Below the pieces are notes generated by a model. It was given only the letters and a program-made list of their open reading frames with translations, was not told the DNA's origin and searched no databases. A DNA stretch of 64,000 bases from Leptospira sp. WS58.C1 (GTDB lineage Bacteria; Spirochaetota; Leptospiria; Leptospirales; Leptospiraceae), in assembly GCF_040833995.1 (NCBI RefSeq), contig NZ_CP162137.1, forward strand, positions 1,205,001 to 1,269,000, given 5' to 3'. The position numbers and the translations under genes are program-made. This document shows, piece after piece, positions 26,875 to 34,948 of this stretch (positions are counted from its first letter, which is position 1; each line of letters starts with the position of its first letter).

Positions 26875-26903
26875 AAAAACCCCCGGTCCTCGGGGGTTTT
26901 TTT
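26875..26903. terminator. Bidirectional intrinsic terminator
   Basis: AAAAACCCCCG / CGGGGGTTTTT stem with a GTCCT loop and a long T-run, between convergent genes ending at 26849 and 26909. Confidence 0.88.
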
Positions 26904-26908
26904 ATTGT

Positions 26909-28243
26909 TCAAGCGGCTTTGCTTTGGATCTCTTTTGCCGGATCTATATCCTTCCATTCTGCAAAAACATGTCTTTGGGAAAGAAACCAGGCAAGGGAAA
27001 TTGCGCCCAATCCTGCCACGATAAACGCTGTTCCGGTGGAAAATCCTAAAAGAAAAGCGGTTCCTACTAAAAGTGTGATCCGGACCGGTTCCAGATACAG
27101 GGTCCAACGTTTTAGATCTAAGATCCCTCCTACAGTCGTTAAGGAGAATAAACTGAAGAAGAAGATCAGATATAATAAACCTGTCGGAATGGAATTCACT
27201 TTTACGAGCATGGAGAATGTCCCGACTAATGTGAGAACGAACCAAGTCACCGCGTATACCGTTAAACCTTTGGAAACGGATACATCATATTTTTTGAATG
27301 TTTTTTCGTTCACTTCAGGGATAGGATATTGCCCTCCTAGATCCTGAGGTCTCCATCCTGGCACTGCTAAGAATGTTTTGATCTTATCGGACCAACGACG
27401 GCTTTGTTTTGCCTGCTCCCACATTTCTACCCAATAATGAACATTCGCCCATAATGGATTGAAACTGCGAAGAGGTTTGACGGTTCCGTAAACGGGAGTT
27501 TCTTCTTCTGCTTGGAATGTCCCGAACCATTTATCAAAAACGATCAATGTCCCGCCATGGTTCCTGTCGATATACTTAGGATTGATACCATGATGGACCC
27601 TATGATGGGAAGGTGTATTGAATACCGCTTCGAACCATTTCGGGAATTTATCGATCGCCTTTGTGTGGATCCAGAATTGATAGATCAAATTTAATTGTCC
27701 GTTCAGGACCATCACAATCGGAGAAAATCCTATGATCGCTAGAGGAATATAGAAGATCCAGGTAAATAATCCGTGAAAGCTTGCCTGACGTAATGCCACC
27801 GTCAGATTGTATTCTTCGCTTTGGTGGTGAACCACATGTCCGGCCCAAAGGAAATTGACCTCATGACTCAATCGGTGCAGCCAATAATATGCCATATCGT
27901 AAAGAACGAAGCAGCTAATCCAAACTGCTATAACGATTGTCCAAGCCCAAGTAGAAGCGGAAAGACCCAGCACTTCGGAAGAAGGCATCCAAGAAACTGG
28001 TTCGCTTGGCCAAGAAGGAAGATTGAATATTCTCCAATTTTCATAAACCCAAAGATATGCGAAAAATGTGAACGTCTTAAAAATGATCCCGAAAATTTGG
28101 CTAGCGATCCCAGCGCTAAGATCGTTGATAGAATCGTTCAGACGATACAGTTTTCTTTTATGATACCAGGAGAATGCGAGCTCTAACCCGATCAGCAAAA
28201 AGAAAAACGGAATTGCGATTGTGATAAGATTTATTTTTTCCAT
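26909..28243 (-). CDS. Sterol desaturase/fatty acid hydroxylase superfamily membrane enzyme
   Basis: 444 residues. The di-iron histidine clusters are present in order: HRLSH, then HVVHHQSEEYN, then HRVHHGINPKYIDRNHGG. They sit among membrane segments in the first 250 residues, followed by a C-terminal region with four more hydrophobic segments, as in alkylglycerol-monooxygenase-like members. It should hydroxylate or desaturate a lipid chain or ether lipid in the inner membrane. It starts with ATG at 28243 without a clear ribosome site. Exact substrate unknown. Confidence 0.88.
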   Translation of the reverse strand: MEKINLITIAIPFFFLLIGLELAFSWYHKRKLYRLNDSINDLSAGIASQIFGIIFKTFTFFAYLWVYENWRIFNLPSWPSEPVSWMPSSEVLGLSASTWAWTIVIAVWISCFVLYDMAYYWLHRLSHEVNFLWAGHVVHHQSEEYNLTVALRQASFHGLFTWIFYIPLAIIGFSPIVMVLNGQLNLIYQFWIHTKAIDKFPKWFEAVFNTPSHHRVHHGINPKYIDRNHGGTLIVFDKWFGTFQAEEETPVYGTVKPLRSFNPLWANVHYWVEMWEQAKQSRRWSDKIKTFLAVPGWRPQDLGGQYPIPEVNEKTFKKYDVSVSKGLTVYAVTWFVLTLVGTFSMLVKVNSIPTGLLYLIFFFSLFSLTTVGGILDLKRWTLYLEPVRITLLVGTAFLLGFSTGTAFIVAGLGAISLAWFLSQRHVFAEWKDIDPAKEIQSKAA

Positions 28244-28411
28244 AATACAAGCCGGTAGCCTCTATCATTCTTCGTTCCGTAACAAGGTCAATCCAAAACT
28301 AAAACGGACTCCAAAACGGAAATTTTTTACCTATCAATTGTGTGAAAAAAACTAACTCGTTCAAGGTATGCAGGTTGACGTAATTTGGAACGATGTCTTA
28401 GTTCCTACCGT

Positions 28412-29473
28412 ATGGTAAAATCAAAGTGGATGATTTATGGAGCGAACGGTTACACAGGAGAACTGATCGCAAGAAGAGCGGTGTCCCGAGGTTTAAAACC
28501 TGTACTTGCTGGAAGAAACCGAAACAAAATAGAAGAGCTGGCAAACGAACTGCGTTTAGAATATAGAATTTTCGATTTAAATGATCCGAACGAGATCGGC
28601 TCCAATATCCAAGGATTCCAACTGGTTCTACATTGTGCGGGGCCCTTCGTCCAAACTTCCGTTCCGATGGCAAAGGCATGTATTTCGAAAAAAGTCCATT
28701 ATTTGGATATTACCGGAGAAATTCCCGTTTACGAATCTCTGCAAACCTTAGGGGAAGAAGCAGAGAAAGCAGGAGTTCTTCTTTTACCCGGTGTAGGTTT
28801 TGATATTGTTCCTACCGATTGTCTGGCTGCTTCTCTAAAAAAATCACTTTCAAAACCTAAGTATTTGGAACTTGCATTTGTGGGCTTAAGCGAGGTTTCT
28901 CCGGGCACAATGAAAAGTGCACTCGCACAATTGCCTTACGGTTCCAAGATCAGAAAGGACGGAAAAATGGTTGGAGTTCCTCATCTGAGTAGAACTAGAG
29001 AAGTAACCGCAGGCGGGAAAACCTATAAAGTGTACGGGATCCCTTGGGGAGATGTATTTACGGCGTATATTTCTACAGGTATCCCGAATATTGATGTGTA
29101 CACGGATATTCCTTCCGGTCAAGTGAATGCGTTACGCTATTTTAAACCGATTATTTCTTTATTAAAAATTCCTTTCGTATTAAGGGGAGTCCAGGCCTTG
29201 GTAGGAAAAACGATCAAAGGCCCTGGAGAAAGGACAAGGACCCTGGTCAAAACGACTGTCTGGGGAGAAGTTCGATCCGAAGATGGAAAAAAATCCACCA
29301 AAGTTTTGGAATGTAAAGAAGGTTACGAATTCACAGTGGAATCATCTCTAGCAGCGGTTTCCAAGGTTCTTTCCGGAAAAGGGGGAAAAGGATTTAAGAC
29401 CCCGAGTCTTGCATTCGGTTCCGAATTCGTTTTGGAAATTCCCGGGTCAAAATGGAAAGATATTTCTAATTGA
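28412..29473 (+). CDS. Saccharopine dehydrogenase-family NAD(P)-binding protein
   Basis: 353 residues from ATG 28412. Rossmann motif IYGANGYTGELIARRAV, then PVLAGRNRNKIEEL, and VLHCAGPFVQTSVPMAKACI with HYLDITGE, which define the saccharopine-dehydrogenase-like/trans-acting enoyl reductase family. The C-terminal half (GMKSALAQLP-like region, TREVTAGGKTYKVYGIPWGD) matches that group rather than lysine-pathway enzymes. A TTG upstream at 28385 is less likely. In mycobacteria relatives act in complex-lipid synthesis; here the neighbours are also lipid enzymes, which is suggestive only. Confidence 0.82.
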   Translation: MVKSKWMIYGANGYTGELIARRAVSRGLKPVLAGRNRNKIEELANELRLEYRIFDLNDPNEIGSNIQGFQLVLHCAGPFVQTSVPMAKACISKKVHYLDITGEIPVYESLQTLGEEAEKAGVLLLPGVGFDIVPTDCLAASLKKSLSKPKYLELAFVGLSEVSPGTMKSALAQLPYGSKIRKDGKMVGVPHLSRTREVTAGGKTYKVYGIPWGDVFTAYISTGIPNIDVYTDIPSGQVNALRYFKPIISLLKIPFVLRGVQALVGKTIKGPGERTRTLVKTTVWGEVRSEDGKKSTKVLECKEGYEFTVESSLAAVSKVLSGKGGKGFKTPSLAFGSEFVLEIPGSKWKDISN

Positions 29474-29551
29474 ACGGAGGTCCCTTTCTTTCGGTTTGGA
29501 ATTTATTCTTTACATTCTTCTCCATACTTTTAGATTACAAAGCTATAAACC

Positions 29552-30208
29552 ATGTCTTATTTTCTTAGGTTTGTATTATCTTTTTTTCTAATATTTCTTT
29601 GCACTTGTGTTTCCATCAAGGTGCATATTCCTAAAACGCTTTCCGGAGCTCATGAGATCCAAGAACATTGGATGGAGGTGAAATCCGGCGCACCTGATTA
29701 CGATTCCAAAGATCCGGATTTCGAGGTGGAATTCCCGAGCGAGGATGCCGATCGTTTCGTATATTTCGAAGATGGGTTCACTTCTTGGACCGGTCGGGGA
29801 AAAGATTACGCCAATGTGTACGGACCGATCTCGAAACTGATCCGAAAAGAGTTGAACGACCATAAGGAAGAATATCCGGGAAAACATAAGATTGTCATTC
29901 AAAAGTTCAGATTAGAATCGGTAGATCATTGCAGTTACAACCAAGTGAATGTCGAGATGGAAGCGGAAATCGTTTCTTCCGGAAAAACATGGCATTACCA
30001 ATATAAGGATGGGATAGAATCCAGAGTTACGGATTGTATGGCCACACTTGCAACCATTCCGATCCTCCTTGGATGGATCATCCACCTTCCATACATAGGG
30101 CATCGAGGGAGCAGAGAGGATCAACTCAACCAAATGGGAAGAGTGGCCCTTCTGGATTTTCTGGATGAGATCAAAAAACATTCTCCGAATAAAAAAGGGA
30201 TTAAGTAA
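29552..30208 (+). CDS. Putative lipoprotein of unknown function
   Basis: 218 residues with an N-terminal hydrophobic segment and possible lipobox LCTC (Cys19). The mature part is acidic in its first half (YDSKDPDFEVEFPSEDADRF), has a central strand region and one late hydrophobic segment (LATIPILLGWIIHLPYIG), so it may also span the membrane. The next gene starts one base after the stop, so the two are one operon. Confidence 0.65.
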   Translation: MSYFLRFVLSFFLIFLCTCVSIKVHIPKTLSGAHEIQEHWMEVKSGAPDYDSKDPDFEVEFPSEDADRFVYFEDGFTSWTGRGKDYANVYGPISKLIRKELNDHKEEYPGKHKIVIQKFRLESVDHCSYNQVNVEMEAEIVSSGKTWHYQYKDGIESRVTDCMATLATIPILLGWIIHLPYIGHRGSREDQLNQMGRVALLDFLDEIKKHSPNKKGIK

Positions 30209-30209
30209 G

Positions 30210-31115
30210 ATGAAACGGAAAATTCTAATATTCTTACTTCTCTGTTCGGTTTTTCAATCCTGCTATTATTCCACCGAAAAAAGATACACCGTCGCTCAAC
30301 CGTACGATCCGAATGACCAACTGTATTTTGATGAAAAGGATCCGCAATTTGAAGAAGGAGAACCCTATTCAGTATTAGATTTTATAGGAAGTTGGATTTG
30401 GATCGAAAGTTTACTCGGAAAACTCATGATCTGGGATCGAAGGATCCAGAATCACAAGATATCTTTTGAAACGAAAAAATATCTGATGGATTATATCCGC
30501 GATAATAACCTGAAAGATGTTAAGATACGTTTTAATCAATACGCTCCTTGGGACGATTTAAGGAGGCTTTGGCATTCTAAATCTGTAAATCCACTTTTAA
30601 AATGGACCATAGGTGTGTTCGCTTACTTAGTGAATGACGTACTTTTGGTCGGTCGTATTTTTGGCGGCGACCATTATAATCCGTACTCTAATACGATTCA
30701 TATCTATTCGGATATTCCTGCCGTAGTGATACACGAAGGCGGTCACTCAAAAGATTTTGCCCAAAGAGAATATCGTTCTTTATACGCATTAGGTTATGCC
30801 GTCCCGATCCTGGGAGCCTTCTACCCGGAAGCGAGAGCGTCGGATGATGCAATCCGATATTTCAGATATCGTTGTGATAAAACCGAAGAAATGACCGCAT
30901 ATCGCACATTGTATCCGGCTTACGGATCTTACGTGGGGGGCGGTGTATCCGATCTAATTCCAAGTTCTCCTTATGCACTTTTATATACGTATTCCATTCT
31001 CGCAGTAGCGGCCAGCACCGGGCATGTCGTCGGTTATGTTCGTGAAAAACAAGTCGAGAAGGAATGGATCCCGAAAGAATGTATGATTGCAGCAGAGTTG
31101 GAGAAGAAGAAGTAG
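30210..31115 (+). CDS. Lipoprotein with HEGGH metallopeptidase-like motif
   Basis: 301 residues from the ATG at 30210. Signal peptide with lipobox VFQSC (Cys18). The segment VVIHEGGHSKDFAQREY contains His175-Glu176-Gly-Gly-His179, the HExxH pattern of zinc metallopeptidases, and a further Glu-rich helix with DKTEEMTAYRTLYP could supply a third ligand. Two hydrophobic stretches flank the motif. Peptidase activity is inferred from this motif alone; no named family is recognised. Co-transcribed with the upstream lipoprotein. Confidence 0.65.
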   Translation: MKRKILIFLLLCSVFQSCYYSTEKRYTVAQPYDPNDQLYFDEKDPQFEEGEPYSVLDFIGSWIWIESLLGKLMIWDRRIQNHKISFETKKYLMDYIRDNNLKDVKIRFNQYAPWDDLRRLWHSKSVNPLLKWTIGVFAYLVNDVLLVGRIFGGDHYNPYSNTIHIYSDIPAVVIHEGGHSKDFAQREYRSLYALGYAVPILGAFYPEARASDDAIRYFRYRCDKTEEMTAYRTLYPAYGSYVGGGVSDLIPSSPYALLYTYSILAVAASTGHVVGYVREKQVEKEWIPKECMIAAELEKKK

Positions 31116-31359
31116 GGGGGCTGAGAACGCGTGTAAGGTTTCCGTCTTGCTAGTCATTTCGGAGTGCTTAGTTGCTGCCCCGTTGACCTTGATTCTGGTC
31201 GATGCGTGAATGTCTCAACAAACCCTGTAAAATTTTGCCATTGTATTATCTATACACATCACTGGAGGTCAGCTTGCCCTCGACCCAGACCGCATTTAGG
31301 CTCCGCCATCACTTACGATGGGCCATAGTGAGTATATACGGTAGTCACCTAACTCCTAG

Positions 31360-31797
31360 TTAGACGATGTGCGGTTTTAAACCGAATTTTCCAGCAACTT
31401 CGTTTACTCTATTATCAAAACTATGAAATACAAAATTTGAAGAATGCATAGCATCTCTTAGAAAGATTGCAGTAGCGACATGAATACCATCTAAAGATCT
31501 ACAATCGGCAATTTCTTTCTTTAATTCTAGAATGGATTGAATACTCTCATCAATTTTCATTAAATAGCATTCGGAAAGTAGTCCTTTGAGTTGTTTTTCA
31601 TGTTTAGAGAGCCATTGTGATGAAAGAAATTTCTTTTGATTTTTAAAAAATCGTCTGAGTACGATAGTAGCTTCAATTAGAGTTAAAATTGAACTTACTT
31701 TTTCACTAGGAGCATTCCATATTTTTACGGCTTTATCATGAAAATGGTCACCTAAGATTATAGAAAGAATAATACTAGTTTCAATATAGTAGACCAT
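31360..31797 (-). CDS. PIN-domain toxin (VapC family)
   Basis: 145-residue PIN ribonuclease. The acidic site residues are Glu6 (YYIETS, where Asp is usual), Glu42 (LIEATIVLRR), Asp103 (CRSLDGIHVATA) and Asp128 (FHSFDNR). It should cleave RNA such as tRNA when not held by the antitoxin encoded six bases upstream. The conservative D-to-E change at the first acidic position is worth noting but may keep activity. Strongly AT-rich codons compared with neighbours suggest recent gain. Confidence 0.85.
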   Translation of the reverse strand: MVYYIETSIILSIILGDHFHDKAVKIWNAPSEKVSSILTLIEATIVLRRFFKNQKKFLSSQWLSKHEKQLKGLLSECYLMKIDESIQSILELKKEIADCRSLDGIHVATAIFLRDAMHSSNFVFHSFDNRVNEVAGKFGLKPHIV

Positions 31798-31803
31798 ACT
31801 AAA

Positions 31804-32109
31804 TTAAAATTTATCTTCCTTTGATTCTTGGTAGATAGCCCACCAATCTACTTGTTTTTTTTCATTCGATTTCAGTTTAGTTAATTTATTGATTAGCGTA
31901 GATTTACGTTTTGCTGGAATTAATTTTCCTTCAGAAGTAAGTTTATTTAATACTTCTTGTATCTTATTGTTGGAATTTTCTTTTTCAGGGAATTTTAGTT
32001 CAGCTACAACTTTGTTGTGTTCAGTAATCAGAACATTTTCTCCATTTTTAACTAGTTCAATATATTGGCTAAGGTGGGACTTTAGTTCTCGGATTCCAAC
32101 TGATATCAT
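31804..32109 (-). CDS. Phd/YefM-type antitoxin
   Basis: 101 residues. The N-terminal DNA-binding fold is clear: MISVGIRELKSHLSQYIELVKNGENVLITEHNKVVAEL. The lysine-rich tail ends in a tryptophan-containing helix (VDWWAIYQESKEDKF), as expected for the part that wraps the PIN toxin. It is first in the pair and presumably represses its own promoter. Confidence 0.85.
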   Translation of the reverse strand: MISVGIRELKSHLSQYIELVKNGENVLITEHNKVVAELKFPEKENSNNKIQEVLNKLTSEGKLIPAKRKSTLINKLTKLKSNEKKQVDWWAIYQESKEDKF

Positions 32110-32492
32110 GAATAAATTGTGACTACTATGACTACTTTCGTCAAGTGATAATAAATCGAAAAATCATTCTACTTTTTTTGCAATTTTCCTTTTCTGCTCA
32201 TGTATATCTTTACCTCTTTTGGAGCTTAAAAGGTGTCCGGGGTTAGGTGACTAGGCAATACTCGCGTGTCGGGATAATCCCGAAAACCACTCCACATTTG
32301 CTATGGCTGATTTATTGGATTTTCGGATCAAAATTGGATTTCTTTCAGAACACTTGGATTATTATTTTATTAAAATGTTTAGTAATTAGGCATTGATAAA
32401 TAATCAGTATAAAAAATAAGCGATTAATTTAATTTCTGCTTGTTTATTAGGGGCAAAATTAGTCTCCTTCAGAAAGATGGGGGGAGAATTCT
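32110..32492. other. Leader region between the toxin-antitoxin unit and the amidoligase cluster
   Basis: 383 AT-rich bases. It holds the upstream region of the antitoxin gene, the right inverted repeat (32239-32253), and a perfect hairpin TCGGGAT-A-ATCCCGA at 32269-32283. Close to the ATG at 32493 is a strong GGGGGGAG ribosome site. No ORF is convincing. The promoter of the downstream cluster probably lies between 32285 and 32470. Confidence 0.5.
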
Positions 32493-33917
32493 ATGCTCCT
32501 GACTAATTACCAAACGGATTCCTTTTACGACGAAATGTTCTCTGAAGAGGGAGGGATCCGACAGAGTTATCATATCTTAAAATCCAGGATCGAAGGCATG
32601 GATGATAAGGAATTATTGAAGCGAAAAGCTTCCGCAGAGAAGGCGCTTCTTTCCTTAGGCATCACCTTTAATGTTTATGGAGACGAGGAAGAGGAAGAAA
32701 GGATTATGCCTTTCGACATCATTCCTCGGATCGTAACTTCTTTCGAATGGAAAAAAATGGAAGAAGGTCTCAAACAAAGGATCCGCGCCTTAAATCTTTT
32801 CATCCAAGATATATATGGAGACGAGAAGATCATAAAGGATGGAGTGATCCCTGCCGAGATCGTTTATAGCAGTTCCGGTTATTTAAAAGAATGTAAAGGA
32901 ATCAAACCTCCGAAAGGAATTTGGATCCATATTACCGGAACCGATCTTGTGAGAGACGGGGATGGGCAGATGTTAGTCCTTGAGGATAATTTACGTTGTC
33001 CCTCCGGTGTTTCTTATGTATTAGAAAATCGTGAAGTAATGAAAAAGACCTTCCCGGAACTTTTTGCGAGTCTTTCGGTAAGGCCGATCTACGATTATCC
33101 CATCCGACTTCGCGGGATGTTGGAAAATCTTTCCGACAAATCGAATCCGAATATTGGGGTCCTCACTCCGGGAATATATAATTCCGCCTATTACGAACAT
33201 AGTTTTCTTGCGTCTCGTATGGGAGTTCCTTTGGTGGAAGGTACGGATCTCACGGTAAGAGATGATAAATTGTATATGAGGACCACTAAAGGTTTGAGAC
33301 AAGTGGATGTTCTATACAGAAGAATAGACGATACATTTATGGATCCTAAAACTTTCCGTAAGGATTCTCTCTTGGGCGTTCCCGGTATATTCGAAGTGTT
33401 TAAAAAAGGAAATGTGGCGCTTGCCAACGCTCCCGGCACGGGAGTCGCCGACGATAAGGTAATCTATTCCTATGTTCCTGATTTTATTAAGTATTATCTT
33501 GGAGAAGAACCTATTATTCCTAACGTTCCTACGTATTTATGTTCTAGAGAGAAGGACCTGAAATATGTTTGCGAGAATATCGGAAATCTTGTCGTGAAGG
33601 CGGCTAACGGAGCAGGCGGATACGGAATGATCATCGGCCCGGTAGCCAGCGAATCGGAAAAAGAGGAATTTGTGGCAAAAGTTAAAGCCGACCCTCGAAA
33701 TTATATCGCTCAGCCGGTTTTGAGTTTGTCCAGGATCCCGACATTGATCGAAGATAAGTTGGAAGGAAGACATGTGGATCTAAGACCTTTTATCTTATAT
33801 GGAGAAGAGATCTATGTGATGCCGGGCGGATTGACAAGGGTTGCATTGCGAAGAGGTTCCTTGGTTGTGAATTCTTCCCAAGGTGGCGGCTCGAAAGATA
33901 CTTGGGTGATGGGTTAA
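32493..33917 (+). CDS. Circularly permuted ATP-grasp protein (COG2308)
   Basis: 474 residues of the circularly permuted ATP-grasp family predicted to make amide bonds. Signature segments are FNVYGDEEEEER, VLEDNLRCPSGVSYVLENREV, GVLTPGIYNSAYYEHSFLA, a glycine-rich nucleotide loop VVKAANGAGGYGMIIGP, HVDLRPFILYGEEIYVMPGGLTRVAL and SSQGGGSKDTWVM at the end. All expected ligands for ATP and metal appear intact, so this copy should be active. It leads a run of plus-strand genes for alpha-E, transglutaminase, TonB receptor and a second ligase set. Substrate unknown. Confidence 0.92.
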   Translation: MLLTNYQTDSFYDEMFSEEGGIRQSYHILKSRIEGMDDKELLKRKASAEKALLSLGITFNVYGDEEEEERIMPFDIIPRIVTSFEWKKMEEGLKQRIRALNLFIQDIYGDEKIIKDGVIPAEIVYSSSGYLKECKGIKPPKGIWIHITGTDLVRDGDGQMLVLEDNLRCPSGVSYVLENREVMKKTFPELFASLSVRPIYDYPIRLRGMLENLSDKSNPNIGVLTPGIYNSAYYEHSFLASRMGVPLVEGTDLTVRDDKLYMRTTKGLRQVDVLYRRIDDTFMDPKTFRKDSLLGVPGIFEVFKKGNVALANAPGTGVADDKVIYSYVPDFIKYYLGEEPIIPNVPTYLCSREKDLKYVCENIGNLVVKAANGAGGYGMIIGPVASESEKEEFVAKVKADPRNYIAQPVLSLSRIPTLIEDKLEGRHVDLRPFILYGEEIYVMPGGLTRVALRRGSLVVNSSQGGGSKDTWVMG

Positions 33918-34001
33918 TATCAAAAAAAGATCAAGAACTGGCAATAAGGGGATAACCCAAGCGGAACCGAAAAAACATCACAAAACTAGAGAGGTTTCCT
34001 A

Positions 34002-34946
34002 ATGCTAAGCCGAGTCGCTGAATCCGTATACTGGATGAATCGTTATATGGAGAGGGCTGAGAATTATTCACGTTTTTTGGATGTGAATTTTCAACTTTCC
34101 TTGGATCTAAACGAGGACTCCAATAGGCAATGGATGCCTTTGGTGTATACCACCGGAGACAATGAATTATTTTCTAGAAAGTATAATATTCCAAGTAAAG
34201 AAAATGTGATCCACTTCATGAGTTTGGATATAGAAAATCCGAACTCGATCATGAATTGTTTGATCCGTGCCAGAGAGAACGCAAGGACCGTCCGGGAAAA
34301 TATTTCCACTCCGATGTGGGAAGTGATCAACGAATTTTATCTTACCATCAAATCCAAAAGAAAATTTGAAGAATCCGATATGCCCGGAATTGCGGAATTT
34401 TTTAAGGCGATCCGAAACCAATGTTTATTATTCTATGGTTGCCAAGAAGCTACAATCTCTCACGACGAGGTTTGGCATTTCGCTTTACTCGGAAGATTGT
34501 TGGAAAGGGCGGATAAAACTACTCGTATCCTGGATATGAAATATTTTATTCTTCTTCCTTCTAGGGAAGAAGTCGGATCCACCTTGGATCTGATCCAGTG
34601 GCTTTCTCTTTTGAAATCAGCGAGCGCTCATGAGATGTTCAATCGTATTTACACTAGGATCACACCCAAAAATATAGCGGAGTTTTTGATCTTGGATAAA
34701 ATTTTCCCGAGAGCGATCCGGTTCTGTCTTTCCAAAACGTTCGACAGTCTTAAAATTTTAAGCGGCACCGAAAGGGACAGTTACGCCGACGAGGCGGAGA
34801 AAAGGGTAGGAGTTCTTCTTTCCGAGATGAACTACGCCTCCATCGACGAAATTTTTTCGTCCGGGATGCATGAATATTTAGACCAATTGCAAGTGAGATT
34901 GAACGGTATTGCGGCACAATTGGACGAGACCTATTTTAGGAATTGA
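34002..34946 (+). CDS. Alpha-E domain protein (DUF403/COG2307)
   Basis: 314-residue all-helical protein. It opens with the family signature MLSRVAESVYWMNRYMERAENYSRFLDV and repeats related helices (RLLERADKTTRILDMKYF). AGAGAGG lies just before the ATG. Alpha-E proteins always travel with circularly permuted ATP-grasp proteins and transglutaminases and are thought to assist or complete the ligase. It is 84 bases after the ATP-grasp gene and its stop abuts the transglutaminase gene. Confidence 0.92.
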   Translation: MLSRVAESVYWMNRYMERAENYSRFLDVNFQLSLDLNEDSNRQWMPLVYTTGDNELFSRKYNIPSKENVIHFMSLDIENPNSIMNCLIRARENARTVRENISTPMWEVINEFYLTIKSKRKFEESDMPGIAEFFKAIRNQCLLFYGCQEATISHDEVWHFALLGRLLERADKTTRILDMKYFILLPSREEVGSTLDLIQWLSLLKSASAHEMFNRIYTRITPKNIAEFLILDKIFPRAIRFCLSKTFDSLKILSGTERDSYADEAEKRVGVLLSEMNYASIDEIFSSGMHEYLDQLQVRLNGIAAQLDETYFRN

Positions 34947-34948
34947 TC

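Larger units (their letters stand above)
31342..32253. repeat. 15-bp inverted repeats bracketing the toxin-antitoxin pair
   Basis: TAGTCACCTAACTCC at 31342-31356 and GGGGTTAGGTGACTA at 32239-32253 are reverse complements at 14 of 15 positions. They enclose just the two minus-strand toxin-antitoxin genes and about 130 bases of leader. This looks like the ends of a small mobile or formerly mobile unit, but no transposase and no clear target duplication are seen. The enclosed DNA is more AT-rich than the neighbouring genes. Confidence 0.6.

Noticed and set aside
31342..32253. Integron cassette with attC site around the toxin-antitoxin pair
   Set aside because: Core-like heptamers ACCTAAC and GTTAGGT exist, but their order relative to the ORFs is that of terminal inverted repeats, no second core pair forms an attC-size hairpin, and no integrase is present.
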